Source: Vibrio campbellii CAIM 519 = NBRC 15631 = ATCC 25920 (GTDB lineage: Bacteria > Pseudomonadota > Gammaproteobacteria > Enterobacterales > Vibrionaceae). Taken from it: a DNA stretch of 64,000 bases. The notes under the pieces were generated by a model. That model did no database searches. It saw only the letters and a program-made list of their open reading frames with translations, and was not told where the DNA came from. The stretch lies in assembly GCF_002163755.1 (NCBI RefSeq), contig NZ_CP015863.1, positions 744,001 through 808,000 of the forward strand, given 5' to 3'. Both the position numbers and the translations under genes were made by a program. Numbering within the stretch: position 1 is the first letter of the stretch; each line of letters starts with the position of its first letter. Shown one piece after another: positions 8,894 to 16,643 of the stretch.

Positions 8894-9034
8894 TAATTCG
8901 GTACGTCTCGATAATTTTCTAGTTGCCTTTATATCAAAGCGAGCTGGTGGGGCAAAGTGAATCAGACAGATAGAGTGCGACATTGTGTGATTTATCGACA
9001 TTTTAGTCGGAATTCAAATTTGACGAAAAAAATG

Positions 9035-9050
9035 ACGCAAACGGTTGCTT
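9035..9050 (+). promoter_or_regulatory. PurR operator upstream of purL
   Basis: ACGCAAACGGTTGCTT fits every fixed position of the PurR pattern ANGCAANCGNTTNCNT. It sits just upstream of the purL promoter, where purine repression is expected. Confidence 0.85.
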
Positions 9051-9056
9051 TTAGTG

Positions 9057-9085
9057 TTACATCACAAAAACAATTGCTATATAAT
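9057..9085 (+). promoter_or_regulatory. Probable purL promoter
   Basis: A perfect TATAAT at 9080-9085 lies 17 bases from a weak -35 (TTACAT, 9057-9062). The predicted start is near 9092. Confidence 0.6.
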
Positions 9086-9216
9086 GCGCTCGCAACGAAG
9101 AGGTGGCATCGGCATAGGTTTGAAAAACCTTCGGGAATAGCTTCGAAGAAAACAGTATAACCCACTGAATTTATTCCAATATCACCTTAATCACTTGCAA
9201 TAAGAGACCTAAGCAC

Positions 9217-12200
9217 ATGAGAATTTTGCGTGGCTCCCCAGCTCTTTCTGAGTTTCGTGTTAATAAACTACTGGAACTTTGTCGTGAACAAGATCTGCCT
9301 GTCACTGGCATTTACGCTGAGTTCATGCACTTTGCGGATCTAAAGTCTGACCTTGATGCTCAAGAGTTGGAAAAACTGGAAAAATTGCTGACTTACGGTC
9401 CAACGATCGAAGAGCATGAGCCAGAAGGTCTTCTACTTCTTGTTACGCCTCGTCCGGGCACTATTTCGCCTTGGTCTTCTAAATCTACTGATATCGCCAT
9501 CAACTGTGGCCTAGACAAAGTAAAACGTCTTGAGCGCGGCACGGCATACTACGTAGAGACATCGACGCCTCTTAACGATGCTCAAATGGCTGATGTAAAA
9601 GCACTCATCCATGATCGCATGATGGAAGTGACATTTACTGATTTTGATGCGGCAAACGCGTTATTCCAAGCGGCAGAACCTGCGCCTGTAGCAGACGTTG
9701 ACCTATTAAAAGGCGGCCGTGCTGCGCTTGAAAACGCAAACGTTACCCTAGGTCTTGCACTTGCAGATGATGAAATTGAATACCTCTACGATGCGTTCGT
9801 AAATAAGCTAGAACGCAACCCGACTGACATCGAACTAATGATGTTCGCACAAGCGAACTCAGAGCACTGTCGTCACAAGATCTTCAACGCAGACTGGACT
9901 ATCGACGGAGTTAAGCAAGAGAAGTCTCTGTTCAAGATGATCAAGAACACATTCGAAACTACGCCTGAAAACGTACTGTCTGCATACAAAGATAACGCAG
10001 CGGTAATGGTAGGTTCTGATGTAGGTCGTTTCTTCCCGAACCCAGAAACTCGCCAGTACGGTTACAGCCAAGAGAAAGCGCACATCCTAATGAAGGTGGA
10101 AACGCACAACCACCCAACTGCTATCTCTCCTTGGCCGGGTGCTTCTACTGGTTCAGGCGGTGAAATTCGTGATGAAGGCGCGACTGGTATCGGTGGTAAG
10201 CCAAAAGCAGGTCTAGTTGGTTTCACAACCTCTAACCTACGTATTCCTGGTTTTGAACAGCCATGGGAAACAGATTTCGGTAAACCGGGTCGCATCGTTA
10301 ACGCTCTAGACATCATGCTAGAAGGCCCACTTGGTGGTGCGGCGTTCAACAACGAATTTGGTCGTCCAAACCTACTTGGTTACTTCCGTACTTACGAAGA
10401 GAAAGTTAACTCTCACGGAGGTGAAGAGGTTCGTGGTTACCACAAGCCAATCATGATTGCTGGTGGTATGGGTAACATTCGTGACGAGCACGTTCAGAAG
10501 AAAGAGATCCCAGTAGGTGCAAGCCTAATCGTACTGGGTGGTCCTGCAATGAACATCGGTCTTGGCGGTGGTGCAGCTTCTTCAATGGCATCTGGTCAAT
10601 CAGCCGAAGACCTAGATTTCGCTTCAGTACAGCGTGAAAACCCAGAGATGGAACGCCGCTGTCAGGAAGTGATCGACCGTTGTTGGCAACTTGGTGATGC
10701 TAACCCTATCGCATTTATCCACGATGTGGGCGCGGGCGGTATCTCGAACGCACTTCCAGAGCTTGTGGACGATGGCGAACGTGGTGGTATCTTCCAACTG
10801 CGTGATGTACCAAATGATGAACCAGGCATGAGCCCACTTGAGATCTGGTGTAACGAATCTCAAGAGCGTTACGTAATGGCGGTTGCGCCAGAGAATATGG
10901 AAGTATTCGACGCAATCTGTAAGCGTGAGCGTGCACCATACGCAGTAGTAGGCATCGCAACTGAAGAGCGTGAACTGAAACTTGAAGATTCACACTTCGA
11001 GAATACGCCAATCGACATGCCAATGGATGTGCTTCTTGGTAAGACGCCTAAGATGCACCGTGATGCGAAAACGCTTAAAGCGAACAACCCAGCGGTTAAC
11101 CGTGACGGTATCGAGCTAAACGAAGCAGTGGATCGCGTTCTACGTCTACCAACGGTTGCAGAGAAAACATTCCTTATCACTATCGGTGACCGCACAGTAA
11201 CGGGTCTAGTTGCTCGTGACCAAATGGTTGGTCCTTGGCAGGTGCCTGTTGCTAACTGCGCAGTGACCGCAGCAAGCTACGACACTTACCACGGTGAAGC
11301 GATGTCGATGGGTGAGCGTACACCAGTGGCTCTACTAGACTTCGGCGCTTCTGCTCGTCTAGCGGTTGGTGAAGCAATCACAAACATTGCAGCGACAAAC
11401 ATCGGTGATATCAAACACATTAAACTGTCTGCAAACTGGATGTCTCCAGCTGGCCACCCGGGTGAAGACGCAGGTCTTTACGAAGCAGTAAAAGCTGTAG
11501 GTGAAGAGCTATGTCCAGCACTTGGCCTGACTATCCCTGTGGGTAAAGACTCAATGTCGATGAAGACCAAGTGGGAAGAGAACGGTGAGCAGAAAGAAGT
11601 AACCTCTCCGCTATCTCTAATCATCACTGCGTTTGCTCGTGTTGAAGATGTGCGTAAGTCAATCACGCCACAACTTCGTACTGACAAAGGTGCTACATCA
11701 CTAGTTCTTATCGACCTAGGTAACGGTCAGAACCGTCTAGGTGCAACGGCTCTAGCACAGGTTTACAAGCAGCTTGGTGATAAGCCAGCAGACGTAGACA
11801 ACGCAGCGCAGCTAAAAGGTTTCTACGAGGGCGTTCAAACTCTAGTAGCGAACGGCCAAGTAGTGGCTTATCACGATAAGGGTGACGGTGGTCTATTCGT
11901 TACTCTAGCTGAGATGGCATTCGCGGGTCACTGTGGCGTTAAAGCTGACATCGCTGACCTTTATTCAGAAGAGAAGGGCGAAGATGCACTAGCGGCGCTA
12001 TTCAACGAGGAGTTAGGTGCGGTCCTTCAGGTTAAGAATGAAGATTTAGACGCTGTACTTTCAACGCTAGCAGCAAACGATCTTGAAGCGTGTTCACACG
12101 TAATTGGCTCTGTAGAAGCATCTGATGAGCTAGTGATTACTTCTGGTGAGACAGTAGTTCTTGAGCGTAACCGTACTGAACTACGCACTATCTGGGCAGA

Positions 12201-13143
12201 GACAACGCACAAGATGCAAGGTCTACGTGATAACCCAGTATGTGCTGACCAAGAGCACGAAGCGAAGAAAGACAACTCTGACCCAGGCCTAAACGTCAAG
12301 CTAAGCTTCGATGTAAATGAAGACATCGCAGCGCCTTACATTGCGGGTTCTATGGTAAATACTGGCGCGAAGCCTAAGATGGCAATTCTGCGTGAGCAGG
12401 GCGTTAACTCTCACGTTGAGATGGCAGCAGCCTTTGACCGTGCAGGTTTTGAAGCAACGGATATCCACATGAGCGACATCCTAACGGGTCAAGCGGTTCT
12501 AGAAGAATACCAAGGCCTAGTGGCGTGTGGTGGCTTCTCTTACGGTGACGTACTTGGTGCGGGTGAAGGTTGGGCTAAATCAATCCTGTTCAATGAGCAA
12601 GCGCGCAACCAGTTTGAAGGCTTCTTTAAGCGTGAAGATACGTTCTCTCTAGGTGTGTGTAACGGCTGTCAGATGCTATCGAACCTGAAAGAGCTAATCC
12701 CAGGTGCAGACCTATGGCCTCGCTTCGTTCGTAACGAATCTGAGCGTTTTGAAGCTCGCTTTAGCCTAGTTGAAGTACAAAAGTCTGACTCTGTATTCTT
12801 CGACGGCATGGCAGGTTCTCGTATGCCGATCGCAGTGTCTCACGGTGAAGGCCGCGTAGAAGTACGTGACGCAGACCACCTAGCGGCGATTGAAGCATCA
12901 GGTACTATTGCAGTTCGTTACGTGGATAACCACGGTAACCCAACTCAGCAATACCCGAACAACCCGAACGGTTCGCCAAACGCAATCACAGGTCTAACGA
13001 CTGCTGATGGCCGCGTAACTATCATGATGCCGCATCCAGAGCGTGTATTCCGCACAGTAGCGAACTCATGGTCTCCAGAAGGTTGGGGTGAGAACGGTGC
13101 TTGGATGCGTTTGTTCCAAAACGCACGTAAGAACATTGGCTAA
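9217..13143 (+). CDS. purL: Phosphoribosylformylglycinamidine synthase (FGAM synthase)
   Basis: Catalyses the fourth step of de novo purine synthesis: FGAR, glutamine and ATP to FGAM. Large single-chain form, 1308 residues (E. coli about 1295). It begins MRILRGSPALSEFR like the enterobacterial protein. Two PurM-like synthetase halves carry the signatures NSEHCRHKIFNADW (about 210), VETHNHPTAISPWPGASTGS and HDVGAGGISNALPEL; the C-terminal glutaminase has the nucleophile in FSLGVCNGCQM and the catalytic His/Glu in MMPHPERVFR. The start has AAGAG ten bases upstream. Codon use is highly biased. It has its own PurR-controlled promoter and terminator, so it is monocistronic. Confidence 0.97.
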   Translation: MRILRGSPALSEFRVNKLLELCREQDLPVTGIYAEFMHFADLKSDLDAQELEKLEKLLTYGPTIEEHEPEGLLLLVTPRPGTISPWSSKSTDIAINCGLDKVKRLERGTAYYVETSTPLNDAQMADVKALIHDRMMEVTFTDFDAANALFQAAEPAPVADVDLLKGGRAALENANVTLGLALADDEIEYLYDAFVNKLERNPTDIELMMFAQANSEHCRHKIFNADWTIDGVKQEKSLFKMIKNTFETTPENVLSAYKDNAAVMVGSDVGRFFPNPETRQYGYSQEKAHILMKVETHNHPTAISPWPGASTGSGGEIRDEGATGIGGKPKAGLVGFTTSNLRIPGFEQPWETDFGKPGRIVNALDIMLEGPLGGAAFNNEFGRPNLLGYFRTYEEKVNSHGGEEVRGYHKPIMIAGGMGNIRDEHVQKKEIPVGASLIVLGGPAMNIGLGGGAASSMASGQSAEDLDFASVQRENPEMERRCQEVIDRCWQLGDANPIAFIHDVGAGGISNALPELVDDGERGGIFQLRDVPNDEPGMSPLEIWCNESQERYVMAVAPENMEVFDAICKRERAPYAVVGIATEERELKLEDSHFENTPIDMPMDVLLGKTPKMHRDAKTLKANNPAVNRDGIELNEAVDRVLRLPTVAEKTFLITIGDRTVTGLVARDQMVGPWQVPVANCAVTAASYDTYHGEAMSMGERTPVALLDFGASARLAVGEAITNIAATNIGDIKHIKLSANWMSPAGHPGEDAGLYEAVKAVGEELCPALGLTIPVGKDSMSMKTKWEENGEQKEVTSPLSLIITAFARVEDVRKSITPQLRTDKGATSLVLIDLGNGQNRLGATALAQVYKQLGDKPADVDNAAQLKGFYEGVQTLVANGQVVAYHDKGDGGLFVTLAEMAFAGHCGVKADIADLYSEEKGEDALAALFNEELGAVLQVKNEDLDAVLSTLAANDLEACSHVIGSVEASDELVITSGETVVLERNRTELRTIWAETTHKMQGLRDNPVCADQEHEAKKDNSDPGLNVKLSFDVNEDIAAPYIAGSMVNTGAKPKMAILREQGVNSHVEMAAAFDRAGFEATDIHMSDILTGQAVLEEYQGLVACGGFSYGDVLGAGEGWAKSILFNEQARNQFEGFFKREDTFSLGVCNGCQMLSNLKELIPGADLWPRFVRNESERFEARFSLVEVQKSDSVFFDGMAGSRMPIAVSHGEGRVEVRDADHLAAIEASGTIAVRYVDNHGNPTQQYPNNPNGSPNAITGLTTADGRVTIMMPHPERVFRTVANSWSPEGWGENGAWMRLFQNARKNIG

Positions 13144-13175
13144 CCATGACTTAGTCAACGGTTAACGAAAATAGT

Positions 13176-13207
13176 AAAGCGCTGGTTGAGAGACCGGCGC
13201 TTTTTTA
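13176..13207 (+). terminator. Terminator of purL
   Basis: AAAGCGCTGGTT / GACCGGCGCTTT with loop GAGA and six T. It is a near copy of the hairpin at 5904. Confidence 0.88.
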
Positions 13208-13212
13208 TTTTA

Positions 13213-13519
13213 GGGAATCGAGAATAGACTTCGCCCTATAGGACGCTGCGCTTCGAGAGTCGGGAAAAATAGCGGCGTCATTTCCTAGACTGACGAAGGA
13301 AGGAGTAGGAAATCTCTTTTGAACAATGAATAGGGAGAGATCCCCAACTCACTCGTGCCTTGTTCTTGAGGATGACGATTAAATTGCGTTGGACTCATAA
13401 GGTGTTGACAGTATTAATTCCTAAATAGACAAAATGAAATCGTCTCCCGTCTCCCGTCTCCCGTCTCCCGTCTCCCGTCTCCCGTCTCCCGTCTCCCGTC
13501 TCCCGTCTCCCGTCTCCCA
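13213..13519. repeat. Intergenic repeat element B (core plus 7-bp tandem array)
   Basis: Second copy of the element described at 5942. The shared core is 13213-13266 and the shared lead-in to the array is 13404-13442 (GTTGACAG then an A-rich run ending AAATCG). Between them is an extra block of about 140 bases not present in element A, containing the inverted repeat ATTTCCTA (13280-13287) / TAGGAAAT (13306-13313). I see no coding potential. Confidence 0.8.
13443..13519. repeat. 7-bp tandem array (TCTCCCG), 10 perfect copies plus one variant
   Basis: Ten exact TCTCCCG units are followed by TCTCCCA. The unit shares TCCCG with the CATCCCG array at 6101 but differs at its first two bases; both arrays have about 11 units. 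A likely VNTR, about 135 bases upstream of the DUF3622 gene. Confidence 0.95.
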
Positions 13520-13654
13520 TAAAAAACTTGCAGCGTTTCGCTAACTTTTATGCTCTAATACCGCGCTTACCAAGGGATGGTGTTAAACAGCTCAGCTTAG
13601 ATGGAGTTATCAAGTTGACCGAATCCCTGATTAATCCCTTAGGAAATGAAAGAA

Positions 13655-13963
13655 ATGGCTAAAAATCCAAAATTTGCTATCCGCGTAACTGAAAAACGTA
13701 ACGGTTGGAGCGCAGAGATCACTCGTCAGGTGACTTCTCGTAAAGTAGTAGTATCAAAACGTGAAACTGGTTTTGACAGCGAAGAGAAAGCACAAGCTTG
13801 GGCTGAGCAGGAACTAGCAGGTTTTGTACAAAACCAAGTAGTTCGTAACGAGCGTAAAGCAGTACAACGTCAAGAGCGCGAAGCAGAGCAACTAGCGGCA
13901 AAAGTTCGCAAAGAAGAAGCTCGTAAAGCTCGTGAAGCAGACGTAGACACTGACGAAGAATAA
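13655..13963 (+). CDS. DUF3622 family protein, unknown function
   Basis: A 102-residue protein starting MAKNPKFAIRVTEKRNGWSAEITRQVTSRKVVVSK. The first half looks like a small beta-rich domain (DUF3622, recalled from Vibrio and Shewanella annotation); the second half (about 40-95) is a long charged helix rich in Glu, Arg, Lys and Ala, likely coiled coil, ending in an acidic tail (DVDTDEE). The ATG at 13655 is preferred to the one at 13646 because AGGAA at 13641-13645 is correctly spaced only for the former. No signal peptide, so cytoplasmic. Codon bias suggests strong expression. It stands alone between a VNTR and a terminator. Confidence 0.8.
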   Translation: MAKNPKFAIRVTEKRNGWSAEITRQVTSRKVVVSKRETGFDSEEKAQAWAEQELAGFVQNQVVRNERKAVQRQEREAEQLAAKVRKEEARKAREADVDTDEE

Positions 13964-14008
13964 TCGCAGTGTGTTTGATGGTGATTGGAACCATCGACAA
14001 TGAATTTG

Positions 14009-14044
14009 AAAATGCCCCGAGTTAATCTCGGGGCATTTTTATTT
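14009..14044 (+). terminator. Terminator of the DUF3622 gene
   Basis: AAATGCCCCGAG / CTCGGGGCATTT with loop TTAAT and a T run. It also lies at the end of the converging 14051 gene. Confidence 0.92.
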
Positions 14045-14050
14045 GTGTCG

Positions 14051-14458
14051 TTATAAGCAGTCAGAGGAAACAGAGAATGTCACGGAACTTCCTGATGAAG
14101 CGGTATTGTACGTATGGTCTTTGCGCAGTTTTTTAGGTGTGTGAACTGGCTGCAAATCAATGTGGCGTAATCCATCTGACAAATCAGTAGCTTCACCGTA
14201 GTCGTAATCTCTTGCCTCGGTAATCTCACCTTTTGCATATTGGCATCCAGTGAGTGCTTCATCGTTTTTCCACGCAATCATATCTGGCTTAGCATCAAGA
14301 TTTAAACCATCGTGGACTTTTTGAGCATAGTGATCTTCGATTTGATGTTGGTTACTTTGTTCTTGTAAGTACTCAGCAATCTCTCCAGATGGTTGAGCGT
14401 GAGCTAAGCAGGGCAAGATGGCTCCTGCAATAAGAAGTTGTTTATAAGTATTATTCAT
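14051..14458 (-). CDS. Small secreted protein, function unknown, behind a Fur-like box
   Basis: A 135-residue ORF with a clear Sec signal peptide (MNNTYKQLLIAGAILPCLAHA, cut before QPSGE), so periplasmic or secreted. The mature part is about 114 residues, acidic and His-containing, with Cys in LTGCQY and in the C-terminal SSDCL, possibly a disulfide. I do not recognise a family. No clear ribosome site precedes the ATG, which lowers confidence in the start. A Fur-like 19-mer lies 38-56 bases upstream, so iron control is inferred. It is flanked by converging terminators and is a single-gene unit. Confidence 0.65.
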   Translation of the reverse strand: MNNTYKQLLIAGAILPCLAHAQPSGEIAEYLQEQSNQHQIEDHYAQKVHDGLNLDAKPDMIAWKNDEALTGCQYAKGEITEARDYDYGEATDLSDGLRHIDLQPVHTPKKLRKDHTYNTASSGSSVTFSVSSDCL

Positions 14459-14495
14459 AGTGGTTCACAAGCAAAAGGAAGACACCCTGGTTGTG

Positions 14496-14514
14496 AATGA
14501 GAATTATTGCAATT
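14496..14514 (-). promoter_or_regulatory. Fur-like box upstream of the small secreted protein
   Basis: AATGAGAATTATTGCAATT agrees with AATGANAATNATTNTCATT at 14 of 16 fixed positions (my count). It lies 38-56 bases upstream of the ATG at 14458. Confidence 0.5.
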
Positions 14515-14578
14515 AATTTGTTGTGTGAATGCTTTATGTGAACTTCTGGTTCAACCTTTTGTTTTTAAAAGTATGGAT

Positions 14579-14611
14579 ATAAAAAAGCCCAGATAGAGAA
14601 TCTGGGCTTAA
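14579..14611 (-). terminator. Terminator of the AstE-like gene
   Basis: Read on the minus strand, AAGCCCAGAT / ATCTGGGCTT with a short loop is followed by six T. Confidence 0.9.
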
Positions 14612-14627
14612 GTTTATTCGTTGAGAA

Positions 14628-15698
14628 TTATTGCTGAGTTTCTAGCGGTATTTGGCCAGTGGTCACTTGGTCGACATCAAACTCAGTTAGCTCTTCAATA
14701 TAGCTCTCTACCGTCTGCTCAACCATCTCGTCGTCTTGCTTGAAGTAAGCGATATGGAAAATAGCATCACCTTCGTTAACTAGAGGCAGTGTTTGCTGAC
14801 CGATCACGATACCGCCTTTTGGTGCAACCAGCTCTAGTTCGTCATGGCCAAGCGGTGAGCTGATGTAAGCGAGCGTTTCGCCTTCTTCTACTTTATCACC
14901 TAAGTTCACGACAGTGCGTAGGATGCCGTTGCCAGATGCGCGTACCCAGCTGGTGGATTTGGCAATGATTGGCTCTGGTAGCTTTTTGCGGCTTGCGCGC
15001 AGCATGCCGATCGCTTGCATGACACGTTGAACACCTAATACACCAGCGCTGATCGACAGTGGATCAAAGCGCAGTGCTTCACCTGCTTCATACGTTAAAA
15101 CAGGGATATCGCACTTTTCAGCTTCACTGCGCAGAGAACCGTCACGTAGAGCAGAGTCAACGATCACTGGTGTTGCAAACGCTTTTGCGATACGCAGTGT
15201 TTCTGGGTTGCTCAAGTTCGCACGAATTTGAGGTAGGTTAGTACGGTGAATTGCACCCGTGTGAAGATCCAAAATGTAGTCACAACGTTTAGCGATGTTA
15301 TTGAAGAAACCATGCGCCATACGTGATGCCAACGCACCTTTCTCACTACCTGGGAAGCAGCGGTTTAAGTCGCGACGGTCTGGAAGGTAGCGCGACTTAT
15401 GGATAAAGCCGAACACGTTTACGATAGGAACCGCAATCACCGTGCCCTTTAGTTTGGCTGGATCCAATTGGTTAATCATCTGACGAACGATCTCTACGCC
15501 ATTAAGCTCATCACCATGGATCGCTGCATTTACCATTAAAACAGGGCCTTCCTGTTTACCGTGGATAATTTCCACAGGAATAGAAAGAGGCGAGTGCGTG
15601 TAAAGCTGTGCCGCTTCAAATTCGGTTTCTAGTCGTTGTCCTGGTTGTACTTGGTGCCCGAGCAGCTCAAATACTTTGCTTTTTTTACTTCTGGCCAT
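14628..15698 (-). CDS. Succinylglutamate desuccinylase/aspartoacylase-family hydrolase
   Basis: Zinc-dependent M14-like hydrolase of the AstE/AspA family, 356 residues. Zinc and catalytic signatures: NAAIHGDELNG (about 57-67), PDRRDLNRCFPGS (about 105-118), ILDLHTG (about 141-147) and YEAGEALRFD (about 203-212). The C-terminal 100 residues resemble the biotinyl/lipoyl-like barrel that caps these enzymes (GILRTVVNLGDKVEEGETLAYI). It starts MARSKKSKVFELLGHQV at 15698. Members next to rimK are thought to act on modified peptides or amino acids; rimK is not seen here, so the substrate is unknown. Single-gene unit. Confidence 0.85.
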   Translation of the reverse strand: MARSKKSKVFELLGHQVQPGQRLETEFEAAQLYTHSPLSIPVEIIHGKQEGPVLMVNAAIHGDELNGVEIVRQMINQLDPAKLKGTVIAVPIVNVFGFIHKSRYLPDRRDLNRCFPGSEKGALASRMAHGFFNNIAKRCDYILDLHTGAIHRTNLPQIRANLSNPETLRIAKAFATPVIVDSALRDGSLRSEAEKCDIPVLTYEAGEALRFDPLSISAGVLGVQRVMQAIGMLRASRKKLPEPIIAKSTSWVRASGNGILRTVVNLGDKVEEGETLAYISSPLGHDELELVAPKGGIVIGQQTLPLVNEGDAIFHIAYFKQDDEMVEQTVESYIEELTEFDVDQVTTGQIPLETQQ

Positions 15699-16027
15699 AA
15701 ACCATCTCTGTCAAATACGTTAGCAACAATGTAACAACTGGTTCAAAATCACACTAATCATTCTTCTTGATGTGACGAACAATAATTTTTATTGAAAAGA
15801 TCAAAAATTCACCGAATGTATGGCTTGTGTAAGTTTATTGGGTGAAATCTAGTATAGATTGAGTAGCCTTGCCTTGGTTTTTGATGTGTTATATTCACAG
15901 AAAAAATAAGGCTGTGTTAAATTTAATACTAATATTTTTTGGCGAAAAACTGTCTTTTACCTCTTGTTTTTATCCGCTACTATCCCCGCCGAATTTTTGA
16001 CCTAATACTATTTAACTAGAGGTTTTA
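15699..16027. other. Divergent intergenic region, no gene seen
   Basis: A 329-bp AT-rich gap between the AstE-like gene and the DUF3332 lipoprotein. It must hold both promoters. I see no repeat, operator or RNA structure I can name. Confidence 0.5.
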
Positions 16028-16567
16028 ATGAAAAAGGCGATCGCTAAAATTGGCGCACTGACTGCAGTAGCAGTTTCTCTTTCTGGCTGTGTAGGCAGTA
16101 ACGCAGTAACGGGTTACGTTATGGGCTTCAACTTGAAAGCCGTTGATAACCGTTACGCTCGTGGTGGTCTAAACATGCTAATGGCGCCAGTTTACGGTGT
16201 TGCGATTGCGGCTGACTACATTGTGTTCAACTCGCTAGAGTTCTGGACTGGTAAAAACCCGCTAAACGGTAAGCCACACATCTTTGATAAGAAGATGGAC
16301 ACTTACATCGACGTAAACCACCAGTTAGATAAGTCTCTAACGACAGCTCCTGTTGGTCCTATTACGAATAACCGTGTTATCGAACAAGGTCAAATGCAAC
16401 AGATCGACGAAAACACAGTTCAAATGGACATCACTTACAACAACGGTGAAAAAGCGACACTAATGGGTGTTCGTGAAGGTGAGTTTGTTACTTACTACAT
16501 CGATGGTGAAGTTGTTGCTAAGACTTCTATAGATGAGCTAGCGTCATACGCGCAAACTCGTGCATAA
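16028..16567 (+). CDS. DUF3332 lipoprotein
   Basis: A 179-residue lipoprotein with signal MKKAIAKIGALTAVAVS and lipobox LSGC (Cys21, next residue Val, so outer-membrane sorting is plausible). The body starts GSNAVTGYVMGFNLKAVDNRYARGG, which I recall as the DUF3332 family common in Vibrio; function unknown. The middle contains a hydrophobic stretch (LNMLMAPVYGVAIAADYIVFN, broken here for length) that could insert in or lie on a membrane. Strong codon bias suggests abundance. RBS is AGAGG before the ATG. Monocistronic between a long promoter region and a strong terminator. Confidence 0.85.
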   Translation: MKKAIAKIGALTAVAVSLSGCVGSNAVTGYVMGFNLKAVDNRYARGGLNMLMAPVYGVAIAADYIVFNSLEFWTGKNPLNGKPHIFDKKMDTYIDVNHQLDKSLTTAPVGPITNNRVIEQGQMQQIDENTVQMDITYNNGEKATLMGVREGEFVTYYIDGEVVAKTSIDELASYAQTRA

Positions 16568-16593
16568 GTTGCGACTTTTTCTGAGCTCGCAAT

Positions 16594-16619
16594 AAAAAGG
16601 GTGCCTCGGCACCCTTTTT
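16594..16619. terminator. Bidirectional terminator between DUF3332 gene and pepD
   Basis: AAAAAGGGTGCC / GGCACCCTTTTT with a two-base loop works on both strands for the two converging genes. Confidence 0.93.
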
Positions 16620-16643
16620 CGTATTTATCGAATCTGGTTAGGA

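Larger units (their letters stand above)
8894..9216. other. mltF-purL divergent intergenic region
   Basis: A 323-bp gap holding the purL promoter and PurR operator (listed separately) and a purL leader of about 125 nt with a small hairpin (AGGTT-TGAAA-AACCT near 9116). I see no conserved riboswitch in the leader and no clear mltF promoter. Confidence 0.6.

Noticed and set aside
10624..11023. Minus-strand ORFs inside purL
   Set aside because: Overlap a highly conserved gene in another frame; the open frames follow from its biased codon use.
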